NCBI GenBank assembly: GCA_942493125.1
Contig: OW818667.1
Coordinates: forward strand, 3,472,001-3,536,000
Direction: 5' to 3'
Length of the DNA stretch: 64,000 nt
Origin: Fusibacter_C sp942493125
Lineage (GTDB): Bacteria; Bacillota; Clostridia; Peptostreptococcales; Acidaminobacteraceae
Positions 1-7,860 of the stretch are shown piece after piece; the first letter of the stretch is position 1; every line of letters begins with the position of its first letter. Below the pieces are notes generated by a model that was not told where the DNA came from, did no database searches, and worked only from the letters and a program-made list of their open reading frames with translations. Both the position numbers and the translations under genes were made by a program.

Positions 1-77
1 TTAACGAGAAGGACTACAATGAAAATTCAGACGTTTTAAAGATGGTATATGATGATAACCTTCTTTTAGAAAATTAA
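1..77 (+). CDS. 3' end of an unidentified gene (partial)
   Basis: An open frame enters from the left edge and ends at TAA 75-77. The visible 24 residues are acidic and hydrophilic and match no family I can name. It is followed within about 20 bases by an attC-like palindrome, so it is probably the cargo gene of the cassette that begins left of the window. The frame is inferred only from its openness to the edge. Confidence 0.5.
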   Translation, partial: NEKDYNENSDVLKMVYDDNLLLEN

Positions 78-86
78 AAAATGCTT

Positions 87-141
87 CCTATTACACACAG
101 TCCTCGCAACTAAGGCTGCGAGGACTGCAAGAACGTTAGAC
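87..141 (+). repeat. attC-like site 1
   Basis: A perfect 11-bp inverted repeat (98-108 with 117-127, arms CAGTCCTCGCA and TGCGAGGACTG) is followed by AACGTTAGAC. The right box GTTAGAC (135-141) fits the attC core GTTRRRY. The left box (TATTACAC) is weaker. The site closes the cassette carrying the partial gene at the left edge. Confidence 0.7.
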
Positions 142-166
142 GAAACCAATTAAGGAGAATCCGAAA

Positions 167-790
167 ATGCAGAACAGAATTGATTTACCCTTACTGAGTA
201 TTCTTGAAGGATACATAAGAAACTTTAGAAGCTTAAACTTGTTTCAAAACCAAAACAAATCAATGTTCACAAAACGCGAAGTAGACTATTTTTCAAGACT
301 GGGTGAATATTTAGGTTTCTTTTCTTACATTGAAGACACAAAACCAAATTTGGATTATGGAAGATCTAGACCTATGGATTTAGCATGGTGGAAATGGGAT
401 GAACGTATAAGTAAAACACATTTTGTAAAACTTGTTTTACATCTTGAAAGAGAAAGTCTATTTATAAAAGACTTCGAGACAATTGAAAAGTTATTTTGTA
501 CGACTGAAGATGCGTTTATACCTGATAATGTAATTGGCATCCTTAATGTATCAAATTATGCAAAAATTACTGAGTTGCAAGAAGAAGTTAAAAAGAGAAA
601 TAAAAGACAAAAGTCTAATGTCTTGATGGTTTATCGATACTTTGACGATCAATTTGAGTTTGATCGGATTGAAGCTCATTATATGAGCAGTGATTTAGAA
701 ACAATTGAAGTAAGACGCGGAATTTCAAAAGTTGACGAAACGGGTTATTGGACAATGTGTTTCGAAGAAGAATTTGAAAATGCAAATTAA
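167..790 (+). CDS. Hypothetical protein, 207 aa (cassette gene)
   Basis: An AAGGAG ribosome binding site lies about 8 bases before the ATG. The protein is soluble with no signal peptide or membrane segment. The middle, around residues 65-95, holds an aspartate followed by WW, then a hydrophobic strand ending LHLE. This loosely recalls the beta-strand core of PD-(D/E)XK nucleases, but the catalytic Glu-x-Lys pair is not clear, so I do not assign that function. A Lys/Arg/Glu-rich helix follows near residues 128-145. It sits directly after attC-like site 1, with a degraded site behind it. Confidence 0.75.
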   Translation: MQNRIDLPLLSILEGYIRNFRSLNLFQNQNKSMFTKREVDYFSRLGEYLGFFSYIEDTKPNLDYGRSRPMDLAWWKWDERISKTHFVKLVLHLERESLFIKDFETIEKLFCTTEDAFIPDNVIGILNVSNYAKITELQEEVKKRNKRQKSNVLMVYRYFDDQFEFDRIEAHYMSSDLETIEVRRGISKVDETGYWTMCFEEEFENAN

Positions 791-798
791 TAAAGGCT

Positions 799-833
799 TC
801 GTATAACACATCATCCTAGCCACTGAGGTTGCA
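799..833 (+). repeat. Half attC-like site 2 (left arm only)
   Basis: The left box GTATAAC, then CATCATCCTAGCC and the turn CACTGAGG, match the left halves of the neighbouring sites. The right arm and the GTTRRRY box are missing. Probably a decayed site, which would make the genes at 167 and 861 one joined cassette. Confidence 0.6.
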
Positions 834-860
834 TTTAATTTTAAAAAAAGAGGAGTATTA

Positions 861-1640
861 ATGATTGAGTTAGGGTGCAATTATTCCCCAGAGCTGATGC
901 ATTTAGTTAAATCAGATAAAGTGAAAATAGATTGGATTAAGCTCTCAAAGGAATTTCAATTCAATGACCAATTTAGATCAGTGAATAATTTAAAACCATC
1001 TTTGCTACATTTTATTCCTTGTATAACATCTGCTCAGTTTCCAGAGGGGTGGAATGTAGAATCTTTGAATAAAGCAGTAGAAAAGTGTAATTCACCACAT
1101 ATAGCATTACATATGAGAGCAAATAGATCTGACTTAAAGCTTCCGTTGTCACGAAAAGAATTTCTAAATACGGTAGTCGAATTGATTGAAGAGAAGAAAG
1201 CGTCATATTGCAGAAAAATATTAGTGGAAAATATGCCGAGTACTTGTCTTCCAAATGGATATGATGTTCTGGCAGATCCAGAGTTTATAACAGAAGTATG
1301 CGAAATTTGTGATATCGGCATCTGTCTCGATGTAGCACATGCTCAAATAAGCGCATTTTATAGAAATGAATCAGTTGAAGAGTATATAAGTAAATTGCCA
1401 TTAAACCGAGTAATAGAAATTCATTTGAGTAATCCACAAGAAATCAATGGAGAATTAATAGATACTCATGAGTCATTAACTGAAAGTAACTATGAATTAC
1501 TATTAAACATATTGGAAAAGACTTCTCCACGAATTGTCACCCTCGAATATGGTGGAGAAGGTTCTGACTATAATGGAAAGTCGGATATAGTGAAAATTGA
1601 GAATCAGTTAAAACGACTAGCTCAAATAATTGATAAGTAG
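861..1640 (+). CDS. DUF692/MNIO-like TIM-barrel metalloprotein, 259 aa
   Basis: An AGAGGAG ribosome binding site precedes the ATG. The layout fits the DUF692 family, now known as multinuclear non-heme iron oxidative enzymes (MbnB, TglH type), or a related xylose-isomerase/AP-endonuclease-like barrel. Visible metal-ligand candidates are H84, E123 (LVENMPS), D157 and H160 (CLDVAHA), H188 (IEIHLS), D201/H203 (DTHE) and E229 (TLEY). The stretch around residues 141-190 (EFITEVC ... LPLNRVIEIHL) is very DUF692-like. MNIO enzymes usually modify peptide cysteines with a partner protein, but no partner or precursor is adjacent here. The DVAH motif, where DUF692 often has DxNN, leaves the endonuclease-IV-like alternative open. 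Length is normal for the fold. Confidence 0.65.
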   Translation: MIELGCNYSPELMHLVKSDKVKIDWIKLSKEFQFNDQFRSVNNLKPSLLHFIPCITSAQFPEGWNVESLNKAVEKCNSPHIALHMRANRSDLKLPLSRKEFLNTVVELIEEKKASYCRKILVENMPSTCLPNGYDVLADPEFITEVCEICDIGICLDVAHAQISAFYRNESVEEYISKLPLNRVIEIHLSNPQEINGELIDTHESLTESNYELLLNILEKTSPRIVTLEYGGEGSDYNGKSDIVKIENQLKRLAQIIDK

Positions 1641-1668
1641 ACAGTCTTGACAGCTAGAACATTGTAAA

Positions 1669-1687
1669 CAGAAGGGGAACGTTAGCC
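1669..1687 (+). repeat. Partial attC-like site 3 (right box)
   Basis: AGAAGGGGAACGTTAGCCG ends in an attC-type right box (GTTAGCC, 1681-1687) followed by GAAA, as after other sites. A matching left arm is not evident between 1641 and 1668. Confidence 0.45.
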
Positions 1688-1742
1688 GAAAGACTTTTAA
1701 AGTGAGTGCTTAAATAACAGATTTTGAAAAGAGGAATAATTA

Positions 1743-2489
1743 ATGGATGTACATAAAACACTTGAACAAAATAAAAATAGTTGGAACATAAATTTCAAAA
1801 AATATTATGGAACCACAGCATTACCGCATTATGGGTGCAATATACCTTTAGAAACGGAGTTGAATTTATTTGGTGACATATCAAATAAATCTATTCTCGA
1901 AATATGTTGTGGAAGTGGACACTCACTATTGTATCTAGCAAAAAATGGAGCCAAGAATTTATGGGGCGTTGATATATCAGAAAGTCAAATAGCAGTAGCT
2001 TCAGAATTGTTAAATCAAAATGATATTGAGGCAAAGATTATGATTTCTTCAATGGAAAATGATCCTGGTTTGCCTCATGACTATTTTGATGTTGTATATT
2101 CAATTTACGGATTGGGATGGACTTTAGATTTAAAAACAACTTTAAGTAACATATCTAAGTATTTAAAAAAAGATGGCATATTTATATTTAGTTGGGATCA
2201 TCCCTTTATGCATTGTGTAGATGAAGAAAATGAGCAACTATTATTTACTGGAAATTACCACGATGAGGATGTTTATAGCTTTATAAAAGAAAATTCAAAT
2301 TTCACGTTAATCAATAGGAAGTTTTCAACATATATAAATTCACTATATGATTCAGGCTTTATTGTTGAAAAGATAATTGAAGAAAATAGAGGATTAAATG
2401 AAGCAGAAGAATTTACTTCAAATTATTATTCTAAAGTGAAAAGTAATCATTTTCCATTATCATTTATTATTAAAGCGAGAAAATTGTAA
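1743..2489 (+). CDS. Class I SAM-dependent methyltransferase, 248 aa
   Basis: The SAM-binding motif I is at residues 51-60 (ILEICCGSGH), followed by the acidic strand-2 end GVDIS and a motif IV-like FDVVYS. The C-terminal half is a lid or substrate region I cannot assign. It resembles the broad UbiE/Methyltransf_11 group; the substrate cannot be predicted. GAGG-type ribosome binding site before the ATG. Flanked by attC-like sites, so it is a single-gene cassette. Confidence 0.85.
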   Translation: MDVHKTLEQNKNSWNINFKKYYGTTALPHYGCNIPLETELNLFGDISNKSILEICCGSGHSLLYLAKNGAKNLWGVDISESQIAVASELLNQNDIEAKIMISSMENDPGLPHDYFDVVYSIYGLGWTLDLKTTLSNISKYLKKDGIFIFSWDHPFMHCVDEENEQLLFTGNYHDEDVYSFIKENSNFTLINRKFSTYINSLYDSGFIVEKIIEENRGLNEAEEFTSNYYSKVKSNHFPLSFIIKARKL

Positions 2490-2521
2490 CTATAATAAGA
2501 TAAAACAATTAAAAGTCCATC

Positions 2522-2574
2522 GGCTAACACGCCATTCCCATCAATGAGGTGACGAGAACGGCTGAACGTTAGGC
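2522..2574 (+). repeat. attC-like site 4
   Basis: Left box GGCTAAC (2522-2528) and right box GTTAGGC (2568-2574) pair except at one position. Between them, ACGCCATTCCCATC and GACGAGAACGGCTGAAC form an imperfect stem around a short ATGAGG turn. The 53-bp length and extra unpaired bases near the right box are typical of attC. It is nearly identical to site 5. Confidence 0.85.
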
Positions 2575-2603
2575 GAAAAAACTATTAGATATTGGAGAAG
2601 ATT

Positions 2604-3320
2604 ATGCATAAACCAAAAGCAATTGTATTTGATTATGGAGGAACATTAGTTAGTGAAAAGTACTTTGATCCACTAAATGGAACACGTGAGGTATTGAAGT
2701 TTGCGAATAATCCAAGGAATATCTCTGCTGAAATTGTACAATCATATGCGGATAAGTTAATAGCTGAAATGGGTGCGTTTACTTCGACGTCACTAATGCA
2801 ATTGGATGGGAGAGCACTTAATAGATTGATTCATAGTGTACATGGAATTACATTCGAGAAATCTTATGATGAATTAGATTTGATTTTCCTCGATGCAGCT
2901 GAAGGAACAGCTTTAATGGAAGGTATTGTAAAGTTGTTAGATTACTTGACAGATCAAGGTATTAGATTGGGCGTATTGAGTAATACAGGATTCATGGAAT
3001 CTAGTCATAGGTTTCAATTAAGAAAATATGGTATAGAGAAGTATTTTGAGTTCTTTATAGCTACTTCTGAATATTTAGTTAGAAAACCGGATAAAAGAAT
3101 ATTTGATGTTGCATTAGCCAAGCTTGAGTTAGAACCAGAAGATGTATGGTATGTGGGTAATATGTACGAGTTTGATGTTCAAGGGGCATATAACGCTGGT
3201 ATTTATCCAATTTGGATTAATACTGAAAACAAACTGATTAAGAGTGATATTAATTATTTGAATGTGAATTCATATATTGAGCTTTATGATATCTTGAATT
3301 ATCATTGGAAAGATAACTAA
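2604..3320 (+). CDS. HAD-superfamily hydrolase, 238 aa
   Basis: Start chosen at ATG 2604, preceded by GGAG about 7 bases upstream; an in-frame TTG at 2592 overlaps that site. HAD motif I is DYGGT (nucleophile D10), motif II is LSNTG, the motif III lysine lies in RKPDKRIF and motif IV is near WYVGN. The second aspartate of the usual DxDxT is glycine, and motif IV lacks the usual GDxxxxD acids, although YEFD follows. Catalysis may therefore differ from typical HAD phosphatases. Single-gene cassette between sites 4 and 5. Confidence 0.8.
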   Translation: MHKPKAIVFDYGGTLVSEKYFDPLNGTREVLKFANNPRNISAEIVQSYADKLIAEMGAFTSTSLMQLDGRALNRLIHSVHGITFEKSYDELDLIFLDAAEGTALMEGIVKLLDYLTDQGIRLGVLSNTGFMESSHRFQLRKYGIEKYFEFFIATSEYLVRKPDKRIFDVALAKLELEPEDVWYVGNMYEFDVQGAYNAGIYPIWINTENKLIKSDINYLNVNSYIELYDILNYHWKDN

Positions 3321-3339
3321 TAACGGCCATAGTTTCATC

Positions 3340-3392
3340 GCCTACCACGCCATTCCCATCACTGAGGTGACGGGAACGGCTGAACGTTATGG
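3340..3392 (+). repeat. attC-like site 5
   Basis: Left box GCCTACC (3340-3346) and right box GTTATGG (3386-3392) flank CACGCCATTCCCATCACTGA and GTGACGGGAACGGCTGAAC. The inner 40 bases differ from site 4 at only a few positions, pointing to common descent of neighbouring cassettes' sites. Confidence 0.85.
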
Positions 3393-3442
3393 AAATGAAA
3401 GAGGCACACAGATTTAAGATGACATAGAGAGGAAGCGCAAAA

Positions 3443-3823
3443 ATGACATTTGATGAATTATATAAAGTTGCACTTAAGACGTTAAATCCAAGAAAGATTT
3501 CGAAGAAGTCTTATGCAGGTTCAGTTGCATCAGCAATGATAAGTGAAAGTGGACAAGTATATACAGGAGTTTGTATAGACACACCATCTTCAATGGGATT
3601 TTGTGCAGAACACTCAGCAGTAGCTGCAATGATAACAAATGGAGAAAGTAAAATTAAAAGAATAGTTTCAGTATGTAAAGATGGCTCAATTATTCCACCT
3701 TGCGGAAGATGTAGAGAATTTATTGCACAAATACATGATGAGAATATTGACTGTGAAGTGATGGTTAAAAAGGATACAGTAGTTACTATACTTGAACTAT
3801 TACCATATCAAAGAGAGTTATAA
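3443..3823 (+). CDS. Cytidine deaminase-like zinc enzyme, 126 aa
   Basis: The zinc site and catalytic glutamate of the cytidine deaminase fold are present: C54-A-E56 and P-C87-G-R-C90 (CAEHSA and PPCGRC). Length matches tetrameric cytidine deaminases and blasticidin-S deaminase-like proteins. The expected reaction is hydrolytic deamination of a cytosine nucleoside or a nucleoside antibiotic; the substrate cannot be told from sequence. Ribosome binding site GAGAGGAAG. Single-gene cassette. Confidence 0.88.
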   Translation: MTFDELYKVALKTLNPRKISKKSYAGSVASAMISESGQVYTGVCIDTPSSMGFCAEHSAVAAMITNGESKIKRIVSVCKDGSIIPPCGRCREFIAQIHDENIDCEVMVKKDTVVTILELLPYQREL

Positions 3824-3858
3824 GAGACTTCACTGAAAAGTTTCCGTAGATGATCATC

Positions 3859-3941
3859 ACATAACACGACAATACTCATCATGCCCACGATGGTTATCGC
3901 TTTGGGACATTGATTGGATGGGCACGACGGGAACGTTATAT
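3859..3941 (+). repeat. attC-like site 6 (long form)
   Basis: Left box ACATAAC (3859-3865) and right box GTTATAT (3935-3941) are near complements, with CACGAC/CACGACGGGAAC next to them. At 83 bp this is the longest site in the array. The inner part holds a second pairing (ATGCCCA with TGGGCA), as expected for an attC with a longer variable terminal structure. Confidence 0.75.
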
Positions 3942-3964
3942 GAAAGAAACTGGGAGAGTAGAGA

Positions 3965-4513
3965 ATGCAAAATATAGATAGTAAGCATGACAAATATACC
4001 TTCAAAGACATTACGAGTGAAGATGAAGAGATAGTTCAAGATTTATGTATTCAGTGTAATGATTATTTTTTAACTTCCCAAGGAAAGCCTATAAGCGGAG
4101 GAGAGGCAAAAGAAATAATGAAAGAATTACCTCTCAACAAAGACTATATTGATAAAATTAACATTGGTGTCTATAATCCTTCGAATGAAATAGTCGGATT
4201 TGTAGATCTAATAAAAGATTATCCCAATATTGGGAATTGGATAATTGGATTACTTTTGATATCTCCAATTGAAAGAAGAAACGGATTGGGAACGATAATT
4301 CATAATGAGATATTAAATATGATCATTAAAAACAATGGAGAAAAGATAAGCCTTGGAGTGCTATTAGAAAATGAAGGCGGACTCTTGTTTTGGAAATCCA
4401 TTGGATATTCAATTACTGTGGAATCACATACGATTATTAATGGTTTGAATAGACCAATTTATTACATGGAGTATCCTATTTCAGAAAAAGATAAATCAGT
4501 TTCAATCATATAA
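3965..4513 (+). CDS. GNAT family N-acetyltransferase, 182 aa
   Basis: The acetyl-CoA pyrophosphate-binding motif is ERRNGLGT, followed by the helix HNEILNMI. The next strand (KISLGVLLEN) and FWKSIGY complete the GNAT fold. Ribosome binding site GGGAGAG. The stop codon lies inside the left box of the next attC-like site, so coding sequence and recombination site overlap. Acceptor substrate unknown. Confidence 0.85.
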   Translation: MQNIDSKHDKYTFKDITSEDEEIVQDLCIQCNDYFLTSQGKPISGGEAKEIMKELPLNKDYIDKINIGVYNPSNEIVGFVDLIKDYPNIGNWIIGLLLISPIERRNGLGTIIHNEILNMIIKNNGEKISLGVLLENEGGLLFWKSIGYSITVESHTIINGLNRPIYYMEYPISEKDKSVSII

Positions 4514-4560
4514 AACACCATTTTAGCCACTGAGGTGGCTAGAATGGTAGAACGATATGT
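4507..4560 (+). repeat. attC-like site 7
   Basis: This is the clearest hairpin of the array. ACACCATTTTAGCCAC pairs with GTGGCTAGAATGGT across a TGAG loop, and CATAT on the left pairs with ATATG on the right. The right box reads GATATGT rather than GTTATGT, one base from consensus. The left box carries the stop codon of the acetyltransferase gene. Confidence 0.8.
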
Positions 4561-4582
4561 GAAATTAATAAGGAGAATAAAC

Positions 4583-5122
4583 ATGAAATTAGATAAAACT
4601 ACATATGACAATATCGCATTTAGCTTAAATAGATATGAAAAACAAAAGAGCGGTGATCACCAACGAGTTTTAATTAATTCACCTAATGACGCAATACAAC
4701 ATATGCTTAATATCATAAAAGAAACGGTTTCGCCTTACATGGTTTTATATGTTTTAGCTACTCCGAGAGTTAGTGAATCAGGTCGTTATGAATTATCTTC
4801 ACCCCTCAATTACGATGAACTAATGATGATGTTAGTTGAATATAAAGAGTTTTTCGAAACTGATAGTCGACATGAATTATGGCTTGTGTCATTAAATGGT
4901 GATGAATTATTAGTTTATGATACACATGATATAATTTATGCTTATAACTTTGATAACTCATTAGAGGAATATTTGATCGAGAATTCTTTTGTTAATGAGG
5001 TGATTGAAATCCCATTCCCTCATACCCATAACTATTATCCGCAATTTGATGTATATGAAAAAAACCTTCTTTATGACTATAACTGGATAAGATCTGATTT
5101 GAAAGAAGAAGATATAAAATAG
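4583..5122 (+). CDS. Hypothetical protein, 179 aa
   Basis: Start chosen at ATG 4583 because AAGGAG lies 8 bases upstream; the longer frame would begin inside attC-like site 7. The protein is acidic and soluble, with alternating strands and helices and no motif I recognise. The C-terminal third is rich in Tyr, Asp and Asn. Single-gene cassette. Function unknown. Confidence 0.75.
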   Translation: MKLDKTTYDNIAFSLNRYEKQKSGDHQRVLINSPNDAIQHMLNIIKETVSPYMVLYVLATPRVSESGRYELSSPLNYDELMMMLVEYKEFFETDSRHELWLVSLNGDELLVYDTHDIIYAYNFDNSLEEYLIENSFVNEVIEIPFPHTHNYYPQFDVYEKNLLYDYNWIRSDLKEEDIK

Positions 5123-5133
5123 TATAACTTCAT

Positions 5134-5182
5134 CTATCACAATATTCTAGCTACTGAGGGTTAAAACGGTAGTACGTTATAT
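5134..5182 (+). repeat. attC-like site 8
   Basis: Left box CTATCAC (a change from TATAAC), ATATTCTAGC, the turn TACTGAGG, GTTAAAACGGTAGTAC and right box GTTATAT (5176-5182). Spacing and inner sequence agree with sites 7 and 9; the left box is degraded. Confidence 0.7.
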
Positions 5183-5209
5183 GACATTTAAAAAAGAAAG
5201 GATCAAATT

Positions 5210-5791
5210 ATGTCTATTGATACAAGTAAAATCCTTGAGACAGAACAAATAACTATAACAATTGTCTCTCAAAATCTAGGTGATAATGAAAGAATATTGG
5301 ATATAGGTGGAGGCGGAGAAGGCATAATTTCTAAAATTTATAAAGAAAAAGTTGTTGCCATTGATAATAGAATAGATGAATTGAATGAAATCATCGAAAC
5401 TTTATCGTTGAAAATTGTTATGGATGCAACAAAACTAGATTTCATAAATGATCAATTTGAAAGAGCCACAGCTTTTTTCTCATTCATGTATATGAGTGAT
5501 TTAGAAATAAAAAGTGCAGTTAGAGAGGTTTATCGAGTATTAAAAGATAATGGAGTTTTTGAGATTTGGGATATTGAGATGCCGTCAATAAGTGACACTG
5601 AAAAAGACACTTTTATTGCTCAGCTAGATATCAAATATGAGGATAAGGCAGTAACTACAGGATATGGCGTTCAATTAAAAGTAGAACACAATAGTAGTTA
5701 CATAAGTGACTTACTCATAAAAAGTGGCTTTAAAATCGAACAATTAGTATTAAATGAGAATGGTTCATTCTATATAGAAGTAAAGAAATAA
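5210..5791 (+). CDS. Class I SAM-dependent methyltransferase, 193 aa
   Basis: SAM motif I is LDIGGGGEG (residues about 30-38) and motif II ends VVAIDNR. EVYRVLKDNGVFEIWD is the usual strand-5 region. A very similar paralogue is encoded at 53217-53801, with the same GGGGEG core, the same MDAT segment and the same FSFMYM and FEIWDIEMPSI strings. Ribosome binding site AAAGGA. Single-gene cassette between sites 8 and 9. Substrate unknown. Confidence 0.85.
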   Translation: MSIDTSKILETEQITITIVSQNLGDNERILDIGGGGEGIISKIYKEKVVAIDNRIDELNEIIETLSLKIVMDATKLDFINDQFERATAFFSFMYMSDLEIKSAVREVYRVLKDNGVFEIWDIEMPSISDTEKDTFIAQLDIKYEDKAVTTGYGVQLKVEHNSSYISDLLIKSGFKIEQLVLNENGSFYIEVKK

Positions 5792-5798
5792 AGACGTC

Positions 5799-5852
5799 AT
5801 ATAACACGGCATTTTAGCCACTAAGGCGGCTAAAACGGTAAGACCGTCATCT
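5799..5852 (+). repeat. attC-like site 9
   Basis: Left box ATATAAC (5799-5805), then ACGGCATTTTAGCC, a CACTAAGG turn, CGGCTAAAACGGT, and a degraded right box GTCATCT (5846-5852) where GTTATAT is expected. The stem is strong and close to site 7. Confidence 0.75.
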
Positions 5853-5901
5853 GAAACCCAAAGGAAAACAATAGTACTAAATTTTAACAGGAGGCAATAT
5901 T

Positions 5902-6276
5902 ATGGATTTAAAAAATAGTAATTATCTATTTGATCCTGAAAATTGGGCTGAATTAAGAAATAAAGGAAAAAATAAGTTTATTTACATACCAGTAGCAGTT
6001 ATTTTTTTGATTAGTGGCATTTTCTCTTATATAAGCATTGAGCAAACAAGAGGTGATGTAATAAAGAGTGGACTTTTAACTTTGGGTTTGTGTTTAATTA
6101 TATTTATTTCTAGGCTAACAACATGGTTTTGGAAAGAGTATAAATACCGCAGATATATAAATAAGATTACGAAATATGAAAAAGCAGATTATGTAATCAT
6201 GTTTGCGAATCTAATTAGAATAATTGCTAATTTATTTGTCATATTCCTTATTATTAAATTCATGTTCAATTTTTAA
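5902..6276 (+). CDS. Small integral membrane protein, 124 aa
   Basis: ACAGGAGG ribosome binding site. A basic, hydrophilic N-terminus of about 27 residues is followed by three hydrophobic segments (about 28-47, 55-75 and 98-122) separated by Lys/Arg/Tyr-rich loops. No conserved motif is recognised; it could be a small transport or immunity-type protein. Single-gene cassette. Confidence 0.75.
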   Translation: MDLKNSNYLFDPENWAELRNKGKNKFIYIPVAVIFLISGIFSYISIEQTRGDVIKSGLLTLGLCLIIFISRLTTWFWKEYKYRRYINKITKYEKADYVIMFANLIRIIANLFVIFLIIKFMFNF

Positions 6277-6340
6277 TAAGCTTAGATTTTCATTTTGAGT
6301 ATAAAAATCTAGATTAACAACGATACTGATCAAGAGGGCT

Positions 6341-6395
6341 TCAGATAAAAATAGCCCTCGTCACTGAGGTGGCTAGGGACATAAGAACGTTACGT
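6341..6395 (+). repeat. attC-like site 10
   Basis: Left box near AGATAAA, then ATAGCCCTCGTCACTGAGG, TGGCTAGGGACATAAGAAC and right box GTTACGT (6389-6395). The inner arms pair imperfectly around CACTGAGGTG. Just upstream, 6281-6313 forms a separate AT-rich hairpin that may slow transcription. Confidence 0.7.
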
Positions 6396-6433
6396 GCTAT
6401 TGTACATTAGTATTTATATGATATAGAAGAGGT

Positions 6434-7063
6434 ATGAAAATGAAAGGGACTAAAGATTATTATAATAAAAGTGCCTTTGAATGGGCCGAAAAATGGTATG
6501 AAAATGAAATGATGCTTCCTTGCTTAAAAGAGTTTATGAGTTTATTTGAAGACAGACCTCGTATTCTTGATTTATGCTGTGGCGCTGGATATGAGAGTCA
6601 ACGTATGCAGAATCTTGGTGGAGACATTGTTGGCATTGACTTTAGTGAAAATAGTATTGATATAGCTAAAGAAAGAAATAGTGGTATAGAGTTTTATGTT
6701 GATAATATGTTGAATGATTATTCATATATTGGCAAGGTCGATGGAATAACTGTAATCGCTGGACTTATTCATCTAGAAAACCATGAATTAAGTACTGCCT
6801 TCGAATCTATGAGCAAAGTTTTAAAAGATGATGGTTATGCATTACTAGTAGTGCTTGATGGCGAGGGAAAGCAAAATCAACTGAGTTACGTAAGTATTGA
6901 AGAAGAAGAGTATGATCGAAATTTTGTTGCTCACACGTTGAATGAGTTAATCGAAAACTCAAAAGGTATATTAGAATATCAAAGAGAAATACTACCTGAT
7001 CCAGAAGATACTTGGAAGAGATATCTATTTAAAAAGGATTCTTCAAGTAATAGCAAAACTTAA
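6434..7063 (+). CDS. Class I SAM-dependent methyltransferase, 209 aa
   Basis: SAM motif I is ILDLCCGAGYES (about residues 44-55), motif II ends VGIDFS, and KVLKDDGYALLV fits strand 5. Two ATGs are possible, 6434 or 6440; GAAGAGG is better spaced for the second. The C-terminus ends in a Ser/Lys-rich tail, perhaps added by cassette joining. Cassette gene; substrate unknown. Confidence 0.85.
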   Translation: MKMKGTKDYYNKSAFEWAEKWYENEMMLPCLKEFMSLFEDRPRILDLCCGAGYESQRMQNLGGDIVGIDFSENSIDIAKERNSGIEFYVDNMLNDYSYIGKVDGITVIAGLIHLENHELSTAFESMSKVLKDDGYALLVVLDGEGKQNQLSYVSIEEEEYDRNFVAHTLNELIENSKGILEYQREILPDPEDTWKRYLFKKDSSSNSKT

Positions 7064-7092
7064 GGCTAATGGCGCTTTCCGTGTACAACATC

Positions 7093-7140
7093 ACATAACA
7101 CATAGTCTTCGCAACATAGGCTGAGAGGGCAGAATACGCA
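7093..7140 (+). repeat. attC-like site 11 (degraded right end)
   Basis: Left box ACATAAC (7093-7099) is followed by ACATAGTCTTCGCAACATAGG and CTGAGAGGGCAGAATACGC. It resembles attC-like site 1 (CAGTCCTCGCAACTAAGG) but the right box has lost GTTRRRY. Probably no longer a good recombination target. Confidence 0.6.
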
Positions 7141-7164
7141 AAAATTTAAATAGGGAGGAATTTT

Positions 7165-7353
7165 TTGAGCTATGTGAATGGTTTCATTATAGGACAGTTT
7201 ATTGGTTTGATTTTGATAAGTGTAGTTTTTGCATTAATAGTTTCACTAATTTTTTATTTGATGAAGAAAAAGTTCTATTTTGGAAAGATTTTCAAAGTTG
7301 TCATTTCAATTTTTTTTGTGTTTAATTTGCTAGGTAGAATTCTTGGAATCTAA
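7165..7353 (+). CDS. Small membrane protein, 62 aa, TTG start (paralogue of 10680)
   Basis: The start is TTG, placed just after AGGGAGGA and an AT-rich spacer that is almost identical in front of the paralogue at 10680. Two hydrophobic segments (about 7-30 and 40-60) flank a basic loop. About three quarters of residues match the paralogue, including GFIIGQF and GKIFKVV. Function unknown. A protein of this size in two cassettes could be an antitoxin, immunity or membrane-stress factor, but nothing in the sequence proves it. Confidence 0.75.
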   Translation: MSYVNGFIIGQFIGLILISVVFALIVSLIFYLMKKKFYFGKIFKVVISIFFVFNLLGRILGI

Positions 7354-7413
7354 CCTAAGCATTTTGATTGAATTTCTAAAACACTATTCTGGCTAAAGGA
7401 GGTGATTTTTATT

Positions 7414-7797
7414 ATGAAAAAAGCGGGGATTTATATTATAGTGTTTGCAATATTTATAATCATCGGTTTCAACGCTTGGTACCAGAGAGAGGTAAAGCCC
7501 GATACGCCACATAATGTAAGCTGGTTGATGAAACTATCACTAGATGAAAATAATTACAACGCATTTAATGATTTTTTTATTGAAGGACTGAGAGGGGAAA
7601 TTTCACAAGAAGAATTCGATAAAATGTCAGATTTAAGTACTGCTGGGTGGGAAGAGAGAAGTTATCATTTGATTGAATTTACAAATAATGAAATGCTTTT
7701 AGTATATTTGACTCCGAATAAAATAAATGGAAAGTACTTCATACAAGATATTAAAATAGTTCCAGATGAATTAAGGGAATTTTTTAAACATGATTAG
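7414..7797 (+). CDS. Signal-anchored extracytoplasmic protein, 127 aa
   Basis: Start chosen at ATG 7414, correctly spaced after AAAGGAGGTG. One N-terminal hydrophobic segment (residues 3-24) with a Lys-Lys start suggests a signal anchor. The rest is an acidic alpha/beta domain outside the membrane with no recognised motif. It lies 60 bases after the small membrane protein with no attC-like site between, so the two may share a cassette. Confidence 0.72.
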   Translation: MKKAGIYIIVFAIFIIIGFNAWYQREVKPDTPHNVSWLMKLSLDENNYNAFNDFFIEGLRGEISQEEFDKMSDLSTAGWEERSYHLIEFTNNEMLLVYLTPNKINGKYFIQDIKIVPDELREFFKHD

Positions 7798-7860
7798 TGA
7801 ATAGTTTTAGATTACACATGAACTCAAAGAGCACATTTAGGATTAGACGAGGTGACAAGT

